NCBI GenBank assembly: GCA_015680685.1 | Contig: MNCI01005835.1 | Span: 1,196,311 to 1,260,310, forward strand | Reading direction: 5' to 3' | Length of the DNA stretch: 64,000 nt | Source: Gnetum montanum | Taxonomy: Eukaryota; Streptophyta; Gnetopsida; Gnetales; Gnetaceae | Part shown: positions 10,131-20,889 of the stretch, one piece after another | Position numbering within the stretch: the first letter of the stretch is position 1 | Layout: every line of letters begins with the position of its first letter | The notes under the pieces: model-generated | What the model saw: the letters and a program-made list of their open reading frames with translations, nothing else | What the model was told of the DNA's origin: nothing | The model's database searches: none | Made by a program: the position numbers and the translations under genes

Positions 10131-11095
10131 ACTACTAGCCTATAATCTTTAGGGATGCTCACCAATTTGTCCAATCTTATGAACATTGTCAACAAGATGG
10201 TGGGATGACTACATGAATGGAGGATCCTCAATAGTGGATTCAACCACTAGAACCCTTTGACATATGGGGCATTGACTTCATGGATCCCATCACACCCGTG
10301 TCCAATGGAAAGACGTATATCATCATAACAATTGACTACTACAACAAATGAGTAGAAGCAGCAACTATCACTAGTTGTACATCATCCACTATTGCTAGAT
10401 TTGTATAACAAAATGTTGTAAATAGGTTTTGGGTTCCACATGCGCTAATTTTTTACAATGGAACTCATTTTACAGGTGCCACCTTTCAAAAGCTTATGTA
10501 ATGCTTGAGGATCAAATATAAATTAACAACACCCTATCACCCCCCAAGCCAACGATCAAGTAGAGGTAACTAACAAGGAGATCACAAAAATCTTAACAAG
10601 GACCATAAGCAAATATAAGAGAGATTGGAGCATAAAACTCAATAATTCCCTCTAGGATTACCACTTAACATGGAAATTTCCTATTGGCTACTCTCCCTAT
10701 GAGCTAGTGTATAGAAAACTTCCAACACTCTTAATTCAATTCGAGCTCCGTACACTCTTAATAGCCTATGAACTAAATATTGACCTAAGCCTAGAACAAA
10801 AAGAAAGATTGATCAACCTCAATGCACTAGACAAAAATTGATTAGTGTTCCTATCTTTGAGTGAACTGCACAAGGTATTCAACAAGCAATGACATGACCT
10901 AAGAATTCATAAAGTAAAATTTCAACCAAGAGATAAGGTTCTCTATTGGAACCCCATACATGTATCCCAGAAAACAAAATTCCAAATGTTGTGAAAGGGA
11001 CCTTATATAACTGACCATATACAAACTTGAGAGCCCAAATAAAAAGCAGTTGGTCAACGTCCAACAAGTAAAGCTTTTCTATGAGCCCAAGTAAG
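10130..11095 (+). pseudogene. Element D integrase relic (Athila/Tat-like Ty3/gypsy)
   Basis: Integrase fragments in two frames: the end of the zinc-binding region (IIFRDAHQFVQSYEHCQQ, His and Cys residues visible); the core start PFDIWGIDFMDPITPVSNGK with the first catalytic Asp; IFYNGTHFTG, where the second catalytic Asp is Tyr; and NDQVEVTNKEITKIL with the catalytic Glu. It continues with ERLINLNALDKN and FQPRDKVLYWNP, typical of the integrase C-terminus. Many stops. The left end was cut by LTR H. The tail near 11160 (SVMGDMAIHAN) is shared with element A1 (MGEMATYANHM), which ties D to the family that A1 derives from. Confidence 0.8.
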
Positions 11096-12600
11096 CCAGT
11101 GCAACAAATACCTTAACAAATGGACAACCACACTTAATTTTTCAGATCTCCTCCTTCCAACTCAGTCATGGGGGACATGGCCATCCATGCTAATTATCTA
11201 TATGGCTCCTTAGCTTTTCTATTTTTTTCCACATTTTTGATTTTACAATTTATTTATTTCACACCTTTTTTATTTTCAAAATTTTTCCTATTTTCACCAT
11301 TTTTTACACCATCATTAGTACATTTAAATCTTTCTTGAATGTTTTAAACTTTCTTATATATTTTGTTTTGTTTTTTTTAAGTGTGATTTTCAAATTTTTG
11401 TTAATAAATTTTCATTGTGCTAATAGGACACTGTGGTGCTGCAGCTATTATTGATGGTGGTTTGTGCTTTATGTTTTGTTCGCTAATGTCTGGTTTCTAT
11501 TTTAGAAGTTTTGTGTCAAATACTAAGTCATGGTTTATTTTTCATGGAACAGGCAATGAGTCCATGCCATCCATCCATTCATAAACTCTATGGCTTTTCT
11601 TGTTTTGGAAGTTTAAGTTCCCTATTATTAGATAAATTTTTAATAAATTGATGACCTTGGTAGTTTCCAGAATTGGACAGGATTCAAAGGTTTGTACAGG
11701 GTATGATTTCAAGGGGATTCAATACTCTTTATACTCTTGTACTTACTTCGATGCTTAAGTGTTTTCATAAACTTTTTAAAGTCTTTGCATGGTGTGGTTC
11801 TCATTCAAAAAGAAAAAAAATAAAATAACAAAAAAAAACATGATGGGAATTCAATGCACATCCCTTAAACAAATAAATGGGCCATAGGCACTAGTCATGG
11901 GACTAGAAAGACATGTTACCCATGCTTGAAGGTCCCCTCTAGCTAAAGACCTCTCTCACTTTCTATTTTTCTTTTCTTCTCTTTATGGAATGGTGGTTGT
12001 TTGTTGGTGCACTCTTGTGTTTTGAGGGGATGGATTGATCTTGAAGTGATGATGCAAGTTGCTTAAAGAGGTTTGTTTTGGTCAGACCAAGGATGGATCT
12101 TCTTAGGTCATTTGAAACACAAACTTCACAGGGAACTTCTTATGACCTCAATTCAAAATTTCATTCTACCTTCTCCATCATGCATCTATGTTGTCCATAA
12201 TTCACCTTACTGTTGGTGTCCATGTTCTTAATTCAGTGTCTTGGTTTGATGTACTTGAATGCTTAGATAGAATCTTCTAGGTTTTGATCCTTAACTTCCA
12301 TCAACCATTAATCACCTATGGGGCCCATTGACTCCTTAGGTTGAGGTCATGCAGGGGCAAACAAGGCATGTTCCTACTATGGGGAGGACCCACTTGCATA
12401 TCTCTTGGTTGGGTTTGTTAATAACCTTATCCTTAGGAATTATTGCAAATAGAATCTTTTGTACACCCATCTTCTACATCAAACCATGTGCTCCTTTACA
12501 TATTTTGTTCATTAAACACATTCTTCATCAAAATTTTCAATTTTTGAGCATTCAAAGACCCTCTTAAATGATTCTATCATATTCTTGACTTTTCTGGAAT
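11096..12600 (+). other. Long untranslated 3' region of element D
   Basis: No gene. It is colinear with the 3' regions of A1 (about 28800-30020) and B1 (about 56100-57110): shared landmarks are CAATGAG..CCATCCATCC near 11555, CATGGTGTGGTTCTC near 11790, a block of A runs near 11810-11850, GGGCCATAGGCACT near 11878 and TGGGGAGGACCCA near 12378. Homology to A1/B1 fades after about 12430. Confidence 0.6.
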
Positions 12601-12676
12601 TCCATGGATCCTAAATTCTTTCAAAAATTCCTTATATTTTTTGAGATATTCAAATTTGAAAAGTTTACCTACAAGG

Positions 12677-12768
12677 CTCGTATACGAGGCCCCATCGATG
12701 GAGTAGGCCCATATACGATGCCTCATATATAGGGCCTCATTGATGTAAGGGAAAAATTCTATATATAA
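12677..12768 (+). promoter_or_regulatory. Palindrome-rich promoter-like segment with TATA box
   Basis: A perfect 12-bp palindrome CTCGTATACGAG (12677-12688), CCATCGATGG nearby and related half-sites lie 70-90 bases upstream of TATATATAAG at about 12760. The arrangement mimics the LTR promoters of A1, B1 and C, but no LTR ends or primer site are seen here. It sits directly upstream of the coiled-coil gene relic and may be its promoter. Confidence 0.4.
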
Positions 12769-12869
12769 GTGCAACCACACTTTGAAATTTTTACATTTTT
12801 TCACAAATGCCAAGGGAGTTTTTCAAATATTTAGAGCCCAGAACCTTCTAGAGCTCATAACTTCCTAAC

Positions 12870-15800
12870 CATTTATCCAAATCACTCCATTCTTCAACCT
12901 TGCAACTATTGAAGGTAAGCTTTTAGTTGTGTAGACCATAAATGTGTCATTTTTGATAAAAATTTTTTTTTGCCATTTTTCTAATTCCCACAAGGGTTTA
13001 ACTAAGAAATCAACTCTTAAACACCAAATTAGAAGAGTTAAACCTTTCCAACAAGCTTTGGTGGCATTTACAATAAATAATTAATAAAATAACTAGTCTA
13101 CCATGGTCCAAACTTAGCCAAAGTGTAACTAACTAACAAGAAAAGGTATTCAAAAAATTTTGAAGTGTCACATAATATCTACTAATCCATGGATGTGTTA
13201 GGTTTGTAGATGGCACCAAAAGGAAAGTACACGTAGGAAGTAAAACCATCTTAACCAAGGGAGAAATAGCCAAGAACAAGAAGGGACCAAGAATAGGCCC
13301 AAGAAGAATCACTTGAAACATACACCATAGGTCCTCTTAGAGAAGAGGTAGAAGTGGAATCTATCATACAGATTCTAGAACAAGCAGTAGCAATAGAACA
13401 CTCCCATTGGGATGATGCGCCAACACCACAAGCAAATTTGAAGGTGACCTTGATAGAGGCTTGCATAAATTAGATTAGATTATGAGAGGCCTAGAAAATA
13501 GCGCTCCAAGAGTTAAACTTTGGCCCATTCCTAGAGAAAGCACAAAAAGAAGTGAAAGACTAGCTAAAGGCCTCTCCCATGTGGCCAATCATCACTTCCA
13601 CTAAGGAGTGGTACATGGGAGAGACATTCCTATTGTGGAATAATAGGTAGCCTAGATCAATGGGAAAAATTAAAGACATATTAGTGTCCTACTCAACATA
13701 GGCCATTACTGCAATGCTTGGGTTGTTGAAAAAAAGGGAAATTCTTACTGAGATCCCAATGCAAGAAAATCTTAGCATCAAGAAAGAATGGGTTAAGCAG
13801 TGTTATGGTATCGACCACAAGGAGTTTGGCACACTCACATTAGTAGAGAGGATCCACTACAAGGTTGTGACCTTCCACCTTAATCCCACGATGAGGCCAA
13901 GAAAAATCATTACATTCTCTACCCAATCATACACTGCTTTAAGTGGGAGACTCATTGTTAACCTTTCACAGCTAATTTATCTAAAGATGGAGAAGTGGTT
14001 TAAAGAAAATGAACATGAAAGGAAGGCACTCCCCTTGTGATGCCTCATTAGGAAAATCTATTAGAGGGGAGGAATAGCCTGTTACACTAATGATGTTATC
14101 AAGAATGTTCTAGCTACTAACTAGGTAGAAATGATGAAAGACAAGATGCCTGCAATGACTATTAAGAAGAGAAGTAACGACCACCACCTCCACCTGCCAC
14201 TCAAACAATTGTGCCATACATCGCTACAACTACCCAATGATTATGCAAATATTGGGAATGGCTCTTGAATGAAAAAGAGTAATGAGCAGACATGAGTGGC
14301 GGGGACCCATCCATGTACAGACCTATAATGAGTCACCTAAATCAGGTGGCCTAGATAATCAATTTGATGGATGAAGATGGATCTATTTTCTCAGCCCAAA
14401 GAACACAGCTACCCGGTTGGTTGAATTCGAGTACTAGAGAGGTCATAGTATATCTCACAAAACAATAATGACTTCTAGAAATCTCTAAGACTGCAACCTT
14501 CTTAGTAAACTTGGAAAGGATGAAGGAACAACTATATTGGTGATGTAGCACTAGGGGTAGGCAACTACAGAAAAAGTGATCACTGACCATATTACCGAAA
14601 CACAACATAGCTATGGCATCTACATTGGACATCACTACATTTAAAGATGTGCAGATGTCCATAGGGACCATAAGCGGTAGAACAAATGCAACACAACACA
14701 AAGATCTATTGGACCAAGTAGTGTAAACTAGGCAACTACTTCTAGATGTCTTTGACCTTCTAGAAAATATTACTACAACCCAATCAAAGCTGGTAGAGGA
14801 AAAGGGCAAGAATATCATTTTGGAGGGGCAACTTGAAATAGCAAAGGAGTTGAATAAATACTTAGCTATGGAATTTGTTGAATTAAGAGCCCAGATTGCT
14901 AACCCCACATCTCTAAACCTGACATTGACAAGAGATGAAGCTATGAAATAACTTTCCACTAAAATGAAAGGGGTTGAGGATGCAATAGAGACAACAATGT
15001 TCTACAAGATTTAGAAGGCCTTGGACCAGACTCACTAAGAGAATATATAGTTGACTGTAGACAACCATCGCCTAAGAAATGTTGATGAGCATAAGCAAAA
15101 ATTAATTGATTTCATCCATCAGTAGTAGGAGCAACTGGCCAAAGAAAACATAGAACTAAGAAGATTGGTAGTAGAAAATAAACATCTCTCTACGGAGGAG
15201 GCATGTGGCCTTCACCAAAAAATTACAATCAAGGTAGCCACCTAGAAATCAGAAGGCTCTCAAATTTGAGAAAGTCCAAGATCCTTACAAAGAGAAAGTT
15301 AGTCTACAAAAGGAAGTAAATGAAAAACACATCCAATTTGCAAAAGTGAAAGTGAATGAAGCCCTCCAGTAACTCCAACAAGGGAAAGAATTATGGCAAC
15401 CCATCATTGATGGGATAGATGCCTATAACAAGGTGGAAATATGCACAAAGGAGTTACAGATTGAGGAGATGATAGAATATATAGATCTCACCAATTTTTA
15501 TTACACAAATTTGGCAATGTTAATTATCAAACCACTATGGTCAGAACTGGAGAAATAGGTAGGCAGCTCATACTTGTTGTACAAGGTCTAGTTCAAGCAT
15601 CATAAAGACACCAAGAAAAAGCTTGCGATGGAAGACACTAAACTCAAAGTCTTCAAGGCACGATTCATTGAGTAATGATCAATTATTGAGAACCTAAATA
15701 AAAGGATGAATGACTCCTAGGAGTTGCAAAATGCAGTTAGGGTGTTTGATATCAAATGCATATAGTTTGCTACCTTGTTTGTTAATGTGAAGAAAATGTT

Positions 15801-16060
15801 TTCACTAATGCCTTGTCCATGGGATATTCCCATTCTAGTCCACATTGCTGATGCCATATGGACTATGAATGATCCCCAAAGCAAGGAGGAGAAGATGATG
15901 ACATTACTAGATGTCTTTCACCTTCCACTAGAGGTTATAGCTGTAGTAGGATAGCCATAGCCACCTTAGCTACTGCACATGCCCAAAGCTAGCTTAGAAC
16001 CTTAAGAGCCTTCATCACCTATAGCTATCTAATCTTCTTCACCATCTTCATGCTGTCAAA
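12870..16060 (+). pseudogene. Coiled-coil gene relic carried near the 3' end of element D/C
   Basis: A leader is followed by a GT-AG intron (12915-13209, GAAG|GTAAGC ... TTTGTAG|ATG). The acceptor lies directly before the start codon of MAPKGKYT. Coding-like sequence continues in pieces to about 16050 and includes a 108-codon open piece at 13714-14040 (MLGLLKKREILTEIPMQE, then ALSGRLIVNLSQLIYLK), charged coiled-coil-like stretches (KFEKVQDPYKEKVSLQKEV; IIENLNKRMND) and a Pro/Ser-rich tail. Many TAG/TAA codons stand where Gln is expected. The next feature downstream is the element's polypurine tract and 3' LTR, so the gene sits between integrase and 3' LTR. No known family recognised. Confidence 0.5.
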
Positions 16061-16254
16061 GGATGTGTTATCCAATTTTGTGTAGTCACATCATGGTATT
16101 CAATTTTGTGTCATTAACATCACAATTTTTGTAATTTGATGATTAGTATACTTGGGCACTTAGTTTTGTCAAGTCAGTTTGTTATGTCAAGAGTCAGTCA
16201 ATAATCCCATACCTTCCTAGTTTTTTAAAGGAACTCGATGATGAGTTTTCATTT

Positions 16255-16267
16255 AGTCATGGGCATA
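16255..16267 (+). promoter_or_regulatory. Polypurine tract before LTR C
   Basis: AGTCATGGGCATA immediately precedes the LTR start; the equivalents in A1 and B1 read GTCATGGGGGTA. The 40 or so bases before it are also conserved with A1. Confidence 0.65.
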
Positions 16268-17196
16268 TGATGAGCATCAAAGTGTCATGTCGACGAGCCT
16301 CCATTGATGTGACCTCGTCGATGGGTCCCCATCGATGGGGCCCTATTTACGTGGTGTTGCCCCATCGACGAGGTCATGTCGACATAGTATTTGCTACATC
16401 TATAGGGCCTTGTCAGTGTAGTCTTATAGCCAAAACTATAAATATGAGCTCCCAGCCATGTTTATGCATATCATTCAAGTCATAGTAGTAGCAAAGCTCT
16501 TGTAGTTTGTCCATTTGAAAGTTAAAATATTTCTCTAAGTGCCTACAGTAGGAGTCAGAAAGTGTATGGATCTTTATTCAAGCACTATTGTACCTAAACC
16601 ACACCAATGTGTATGGAAATAAAGATGAGCCTTTTAATCAAACCTTGTAGCACTTAGAATAGATTAATTATTTATTTATGCATCTCAGGGTTTTCATTAA
16701 TTATGCTATTAATTAAAATAAATTAGAATTTAAGTGAGTAGTTAATTAATTAAGCTAAATAGATTAAGTACATAAGTACGACTAGCATCGTTATTGCTTG
16801 GTGTGCCCAGTAGCATAATGCATGGTAACCCAATAATGGATATGTGGATTTAGGACATGTATGGAAAGTGGGATAGGATGCTTATGTTAGGATTAGTTAG
16901 ATACTAGTTAAGAAATTAAATTAGATTGGTTGTTAAATTATTTCATCTCTCTACTCTAAGAATCAAAAAACATAAAACATAAAATAATAAAAATCATATG
17001 CCTCAATTACATTTAACCATACCTTTGTACATCACAAATGTAATTGGAAAGATAATGAACAACCTTTAGGGCAAGGTTCACTTCCTAGAAGACTAGTGTA
17101 TCAGAAAGTATAGAGTATGTGGAATTTGACTGGATCACGCATGAATGCTTTGTGATTCGTATGGTTGGACATAGGGGGTACCTCGACTGCTCATCA
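16268..17196 (+). repeat. 3' LTR of element D/C
   Basis: Bounded by TGATGAGC and GCTCATCA, a perfect 8-bp terminal inverted repeat. It contains a TATA box TATAAATA at 16437-16444. Upstream of it is a 15-bp inverted repeat, GACCTCGTCGATGGG at 16311-16325 and its complement at 16361-16375, enclosing a 14-bp palindrome CCCCATCGATGGGG at 16327-16340. The end resembles the A1 and B1 LTR ends (GGTACCTC..CTCATCA). No matching 5' LTR was found, so the element is truncated on the left. Confidence 0.82.
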
Positions 17197-18588
17197 CTTA
17201 GGAATAAGATTTTTATATCATTGAACCTTATATTTGGTGGGAAGTTTCCTCCAAAAAGATTTACTATTTTTCATTGTAAAAAATCATCAACAACTTTAGT
17301 TATAGCTGAATCTAGCTAGTATATTTCAAGCTTAAATAAGACTTACATAGCTTTCTTTAAAGCATTTTTAGGAGGGGGCAAGAAATGTTGGCACATTTCT
17401 ACCATTTGATGGAGCAATGATGGTCATTGCTAAGAAAAATTTAGATGAAGCTTAAGAAGAAATAGGTTAAAGCCATGAACAAAGATATGGATAGTAAGAA
17501 GTTTGTCTTCTAATTGATGGTTTCTCAGTTAGATGAAATCAGTACAAAGATGGATAGGAATGTCAATCTTAGTTATGTTAAATACATAAAGATGATGAGG
17601 ATTCACATTTGGATGATGAAGAAGAAGTTTCATAGTGAGGTGGAAGTAATGATGAGAAAGGACAATCAAGCTATGGAATTGTTAGAACCCATCAATCAAG
17701 GATTTTGATGGGATAAAATCCTATTTCTCAAATGAAAATTCCAAGAGCTTAAACACTAGTTTCTACTTCTTTCCATGGTAAGCTTGATGAGGATGATGAA
17801 GAAAGGCTTGCTAGAGCATTTTGTAATGCTAAAAAAACTCCAATATGTTTAGTTAAAGACTTTTAATAATGTCAATGGCACAAATGATTTTTCAAGTTGG
17901 CTAAATAGACTTGACAAGAACTTTAAATTGGAAGAGATATCAAATTAGTTAAGGGTACTTACTACTAAATCCAAATTACAATGAATGACATCTACTTGGT
18001 GGAAAAAGGAGTTTCAAAGTAATCAAAGATAAAAAGGTGAACCCATCATAGATTAGAATCTAATGAAATATAGTTTAAGAAGAAAATTTTAATAGTCTTG
18101 TCAAAAAAAATACCATTATGAAGTTAAAATTCTTAAGGCAAGGTGACAAAGACATCGAGGATTTTTACATCAAATTCTATGAACTATTCTATCAAGCTAG
18201 AGTGAAATAGGAGAATTATATATAGAATTCAATCTTTTTAGGAGATCTCAAAATGGTAGGAGTTATCTTTTTGTGAGATACAAACTCTTGATGAGACTTA
18301 TGATTTGATACTCAAGGTAGAAATGAAACTAAGTAGATTTAGAAATAGGAGAACATAAACATCTAATGGAAAAGATAAGGGATCAAAATCAAAGAAGCAA
18401 TCCAAGTCTAAATCTAAAGAAAAATATGGTAGCCATGATAAGAAGATAGAGAAGGATGATGAGAAGGATAATGCCAAGGAAGACCAAAGCAAGGAAGGCA
18501 AGGGTCAAGGTAGTAGCTCATCAAAGATTAAATGCTTCAAGTATAGAGAATTGGAATACAAGTAATGGGAATGTTCACTTATCAAGGC
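17197..18588 (+). pseudogene. Element E gag relic, first part
   Basis: Degraded Ty3/gypsy gag. The leader (17197-17400) lacks a recognisable primer site or LTR. Gag core pieces include NDFSSWLNRLDKNFKLEEI near 17880 and STWWKKEFQSNQ near 17990, the conserved tryptophan region. A Lys-rich stretch follows (18360-18520). A degenerate zinc knuckle near 18531-18580 (KCFKYRELEY, then WECSLIK) has lost its second Cys and its His. Element K is inserted directly after this knuckle. Many stops and frame changes; clearly old. Confidence 0.65.
18584..18588. repeat. Left target-site duplication of element K
   Basis: AAGGC on the left versus AAGGA at 23780-23784, one mismatch in five, as expected for a decayed 5-bp duplication. 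Confidence 0.6.
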
Positions 18589-19151
18589 TATGACATCTAG
18601 CCCCATATGTCATGGAAAATTTCAAATATATGTTATATTAGACATTATGCATAAAAATACAATATACCAAATGTCAAACATATGTAACATTTGACATTAT
18701 GCATAAAGGAAATAACAAGAAAAATGTAGAAAGAGAAAGAAAAGAATGCTTTGTTAATATCTAATAGTGTATCTAGATCATGATCTAAGAGTATTCCTTG
18801 GGGTTGGCATCTATCCTTTAGAGGTAATCTAGCACTACCACCATGGTTAGGCCTATTACTTGACTAGAAGGGATGGCCAATCCACTTTTTGTCTCACTTT
18901 ACCGAGCTTTCATCACTTACCTTTCCAGACTCTACAACTCCATGTTGGCGTGACCTCTAAGCCTAGGTATAAATGTCTTATGTCAAACTCCCAAAGGTTA
19001 CCTCAAGAGAATTATCTATTATTACAATGCAACCTTTCATGTCTTAATTACAGTTGCCCTTTCGGGCCTTGTTACAATGACAATAACACATATTATGAAG
19101 AAGCACCATCTTTGTTTTGCAACAACATCATTTGGGAATGGGGACTTGACA
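18589..19151 (-). repeat. Element K 3' LTR (left copy)
   Basis: Begins TATGACATC (TG mutated to TA) and ends TTGACA. It aligns throughout with the right copy at 23207-23779. On the element strand it is preceded by purine-rich AAGGGAGGTTGAT (plus positions 19152-19166), the likely polypurine tract. Confidence 0.8.
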
Positions 19152-19614
19152 ATCAACCTCCCTTAGGTTTTGTTCCTCCTTGAACGAGTCCATGTTCACT
19201 ATCTTCTTCTGCTTCCATGTATCTTTCATGATTCTATGCTCTAATAATTTGATTTCTTCTTTGAATTAAAAGTTATTTCTTGATTATTTTGCAAACAAAA
19301 TATATGTGTGAAAAATATATAGAAAATTAAATATTATTGTCTTAATACTGACCTCATTTTCTATCCGAAGTGAATTAAAGAATTACCAACCACCAATCAC
19401 CAGTCCTAACCGAGGTCACACAAAGTGCAACTCATATCTAGTTATCCAAGTAAAGGTAGGGAAAATTCTTTATTTCCAAATTTCATTACCTTAAATATTT
19501 TACTATCTAATAAAAATATAAATTAAACAATGAAGAGAATAATAAGATTATAAATAAAAGTAAGGGTAAGATACTTCTTGATGTTGATCAACCTTATGAA
19601 TTGATGAAAGTAAT

Positions 19615-20720
19615 TGTAATTCTGCCATGAGTGGTATATGATCAGATGGTCTTGTTTGGGATGGCAAAGCTTGATCTTAACTCTTCTCAACTTCTCCTTT
19701 AGAAATTAACTCTAGTAATTTGATAATTTGCAAGAATCATACATCATACCAAATATAATCCAAGATCTCAATGAAGAATGTTGTTGATCCATCCTCATTA
19801 ATCATCTGAACTATGATTCTTGATAAGCACTATTCATCAACATCATCTGTTCCAAAATTCTTGAATCTAATTTATCTCTTAAAGATTCAAAGAAGGATAT
19901 GCACTGGAGAATGGAATTGAATGTTGAACTTATGTAAACATCTTCTTCAAATCAAGTTCATCTTCCAAGGATTCCTTTAAAGATATATATTTTAAGAATT
20001 GATAAACACTACTTCCAAATTTTGCATTGAACTCTTCATAAAGAATAAATGGAATTAGATTATTATAACTCAAAAATAACTTATTTTTCAAACATTCTTC
20101 TATTTTCTTAATCAAATATGCTCCTTGACACAGTCTAACATCTAAACGTGTTGGTTTGACAATCAAATGTGTGTTGACCATGCATACACATCTTGATAAA
20201 TGGAATTTTAGAATTACTGCCAAAGCTATGTGATTTTTCTAAAATCTTTACTTTTCTTTCTTTTCCATCTCTTGAAGTTCTAGAATTTCAAAAATCATAT
20301 TTCCTAAACTCCATTCAAACATTTGTATTAATTCAAACTTGGCTTCTTTATAAAAGATCACACAACCATCCATGTTGTAATTTTTGCAATAGGTTAATCT
20401 ACATGACTCAAAAAAAGAACTTCTACAAGAATCTTTTTGCTTGTAAATACCTATGTATCCCATATTTTTCAAGTCTGGTTGGAATTGGTATGGAAACTCC
20501 CATGCCAAGACTTCTTATACGCATAAAACATCAACATTTAAATTTTGCAATTCTACTAAAATGCATGGATATTAATATTCATGTCAATCTAAGGCCCATG
20601 GTGGACATAGTGGATGTTGTTTCTTGCTCACTAAGGATCTTACAAGCACATTGTATGTTGCATCTTTCATTCTCATTCTTGAATTCTCCTCTAGATCATT
20701 TCTCTTCATGGGTATCATAC
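19615..20720 (-). pseudogene. CCR4-type exonuclease/endonuclease/phosphatase domain relic
   Basis: Matches the EEP nuclease domain of plant CCR4-like deadenylases, which shorten mRNA poly(A) tails. In order on the minus strand: TYNVLVRSLVSKKQHPL and CPPWAL (domain start); NVDVLCV-stop-EVLAWEFPYQF (the LQEV metal-binding Glu region, Q now a stop); FQPDLKNMGYIGIYKQK; MDGCVIFYKEAKFELIQMF; CMVNTHLIVKPTRLDVRLCQ; IPFILYEEFNAKFGSSVYQF (GDFN changed to EEFN); then after a frameshift FIEILDYIWYDV and RPSDHIPLMAEL, the final catalytic Asp-His. About 1.1 kb holds the whole domain, so there are no introns. At least three stops and one frameshift make it inactive. Confidence 0.85.
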
Positions 20721-20889
20721 GCCTTGTCAAAACAATATTTTGAGTCTCCATGTTATTTTTGCCATATGATTTGGTTGTATGATGGATTGATATACACCTT
20801 CTTGATCATTGAAAACTATGTTGTTTCATCAACTAATTCTCCAACTAATACATCAACTGATTATACATCAATTGATTCTCAACTAATTT

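Noticed and set aside
14351-14959. 202-codon minus-strand frame
   Set aside because: Antisense to the coiled-coil relic. Its Ser/Cys/Phe-rich composition is typical of the reverse of charged coding sequence, and it matches no known domain.
17197-17400. Expected 5' LTR and primer site of element E
   Set aside because: No sequence resembling the E 3' LTR or a TGG-type primer site was found; the 5' end of E was probably lost next to LTR C.
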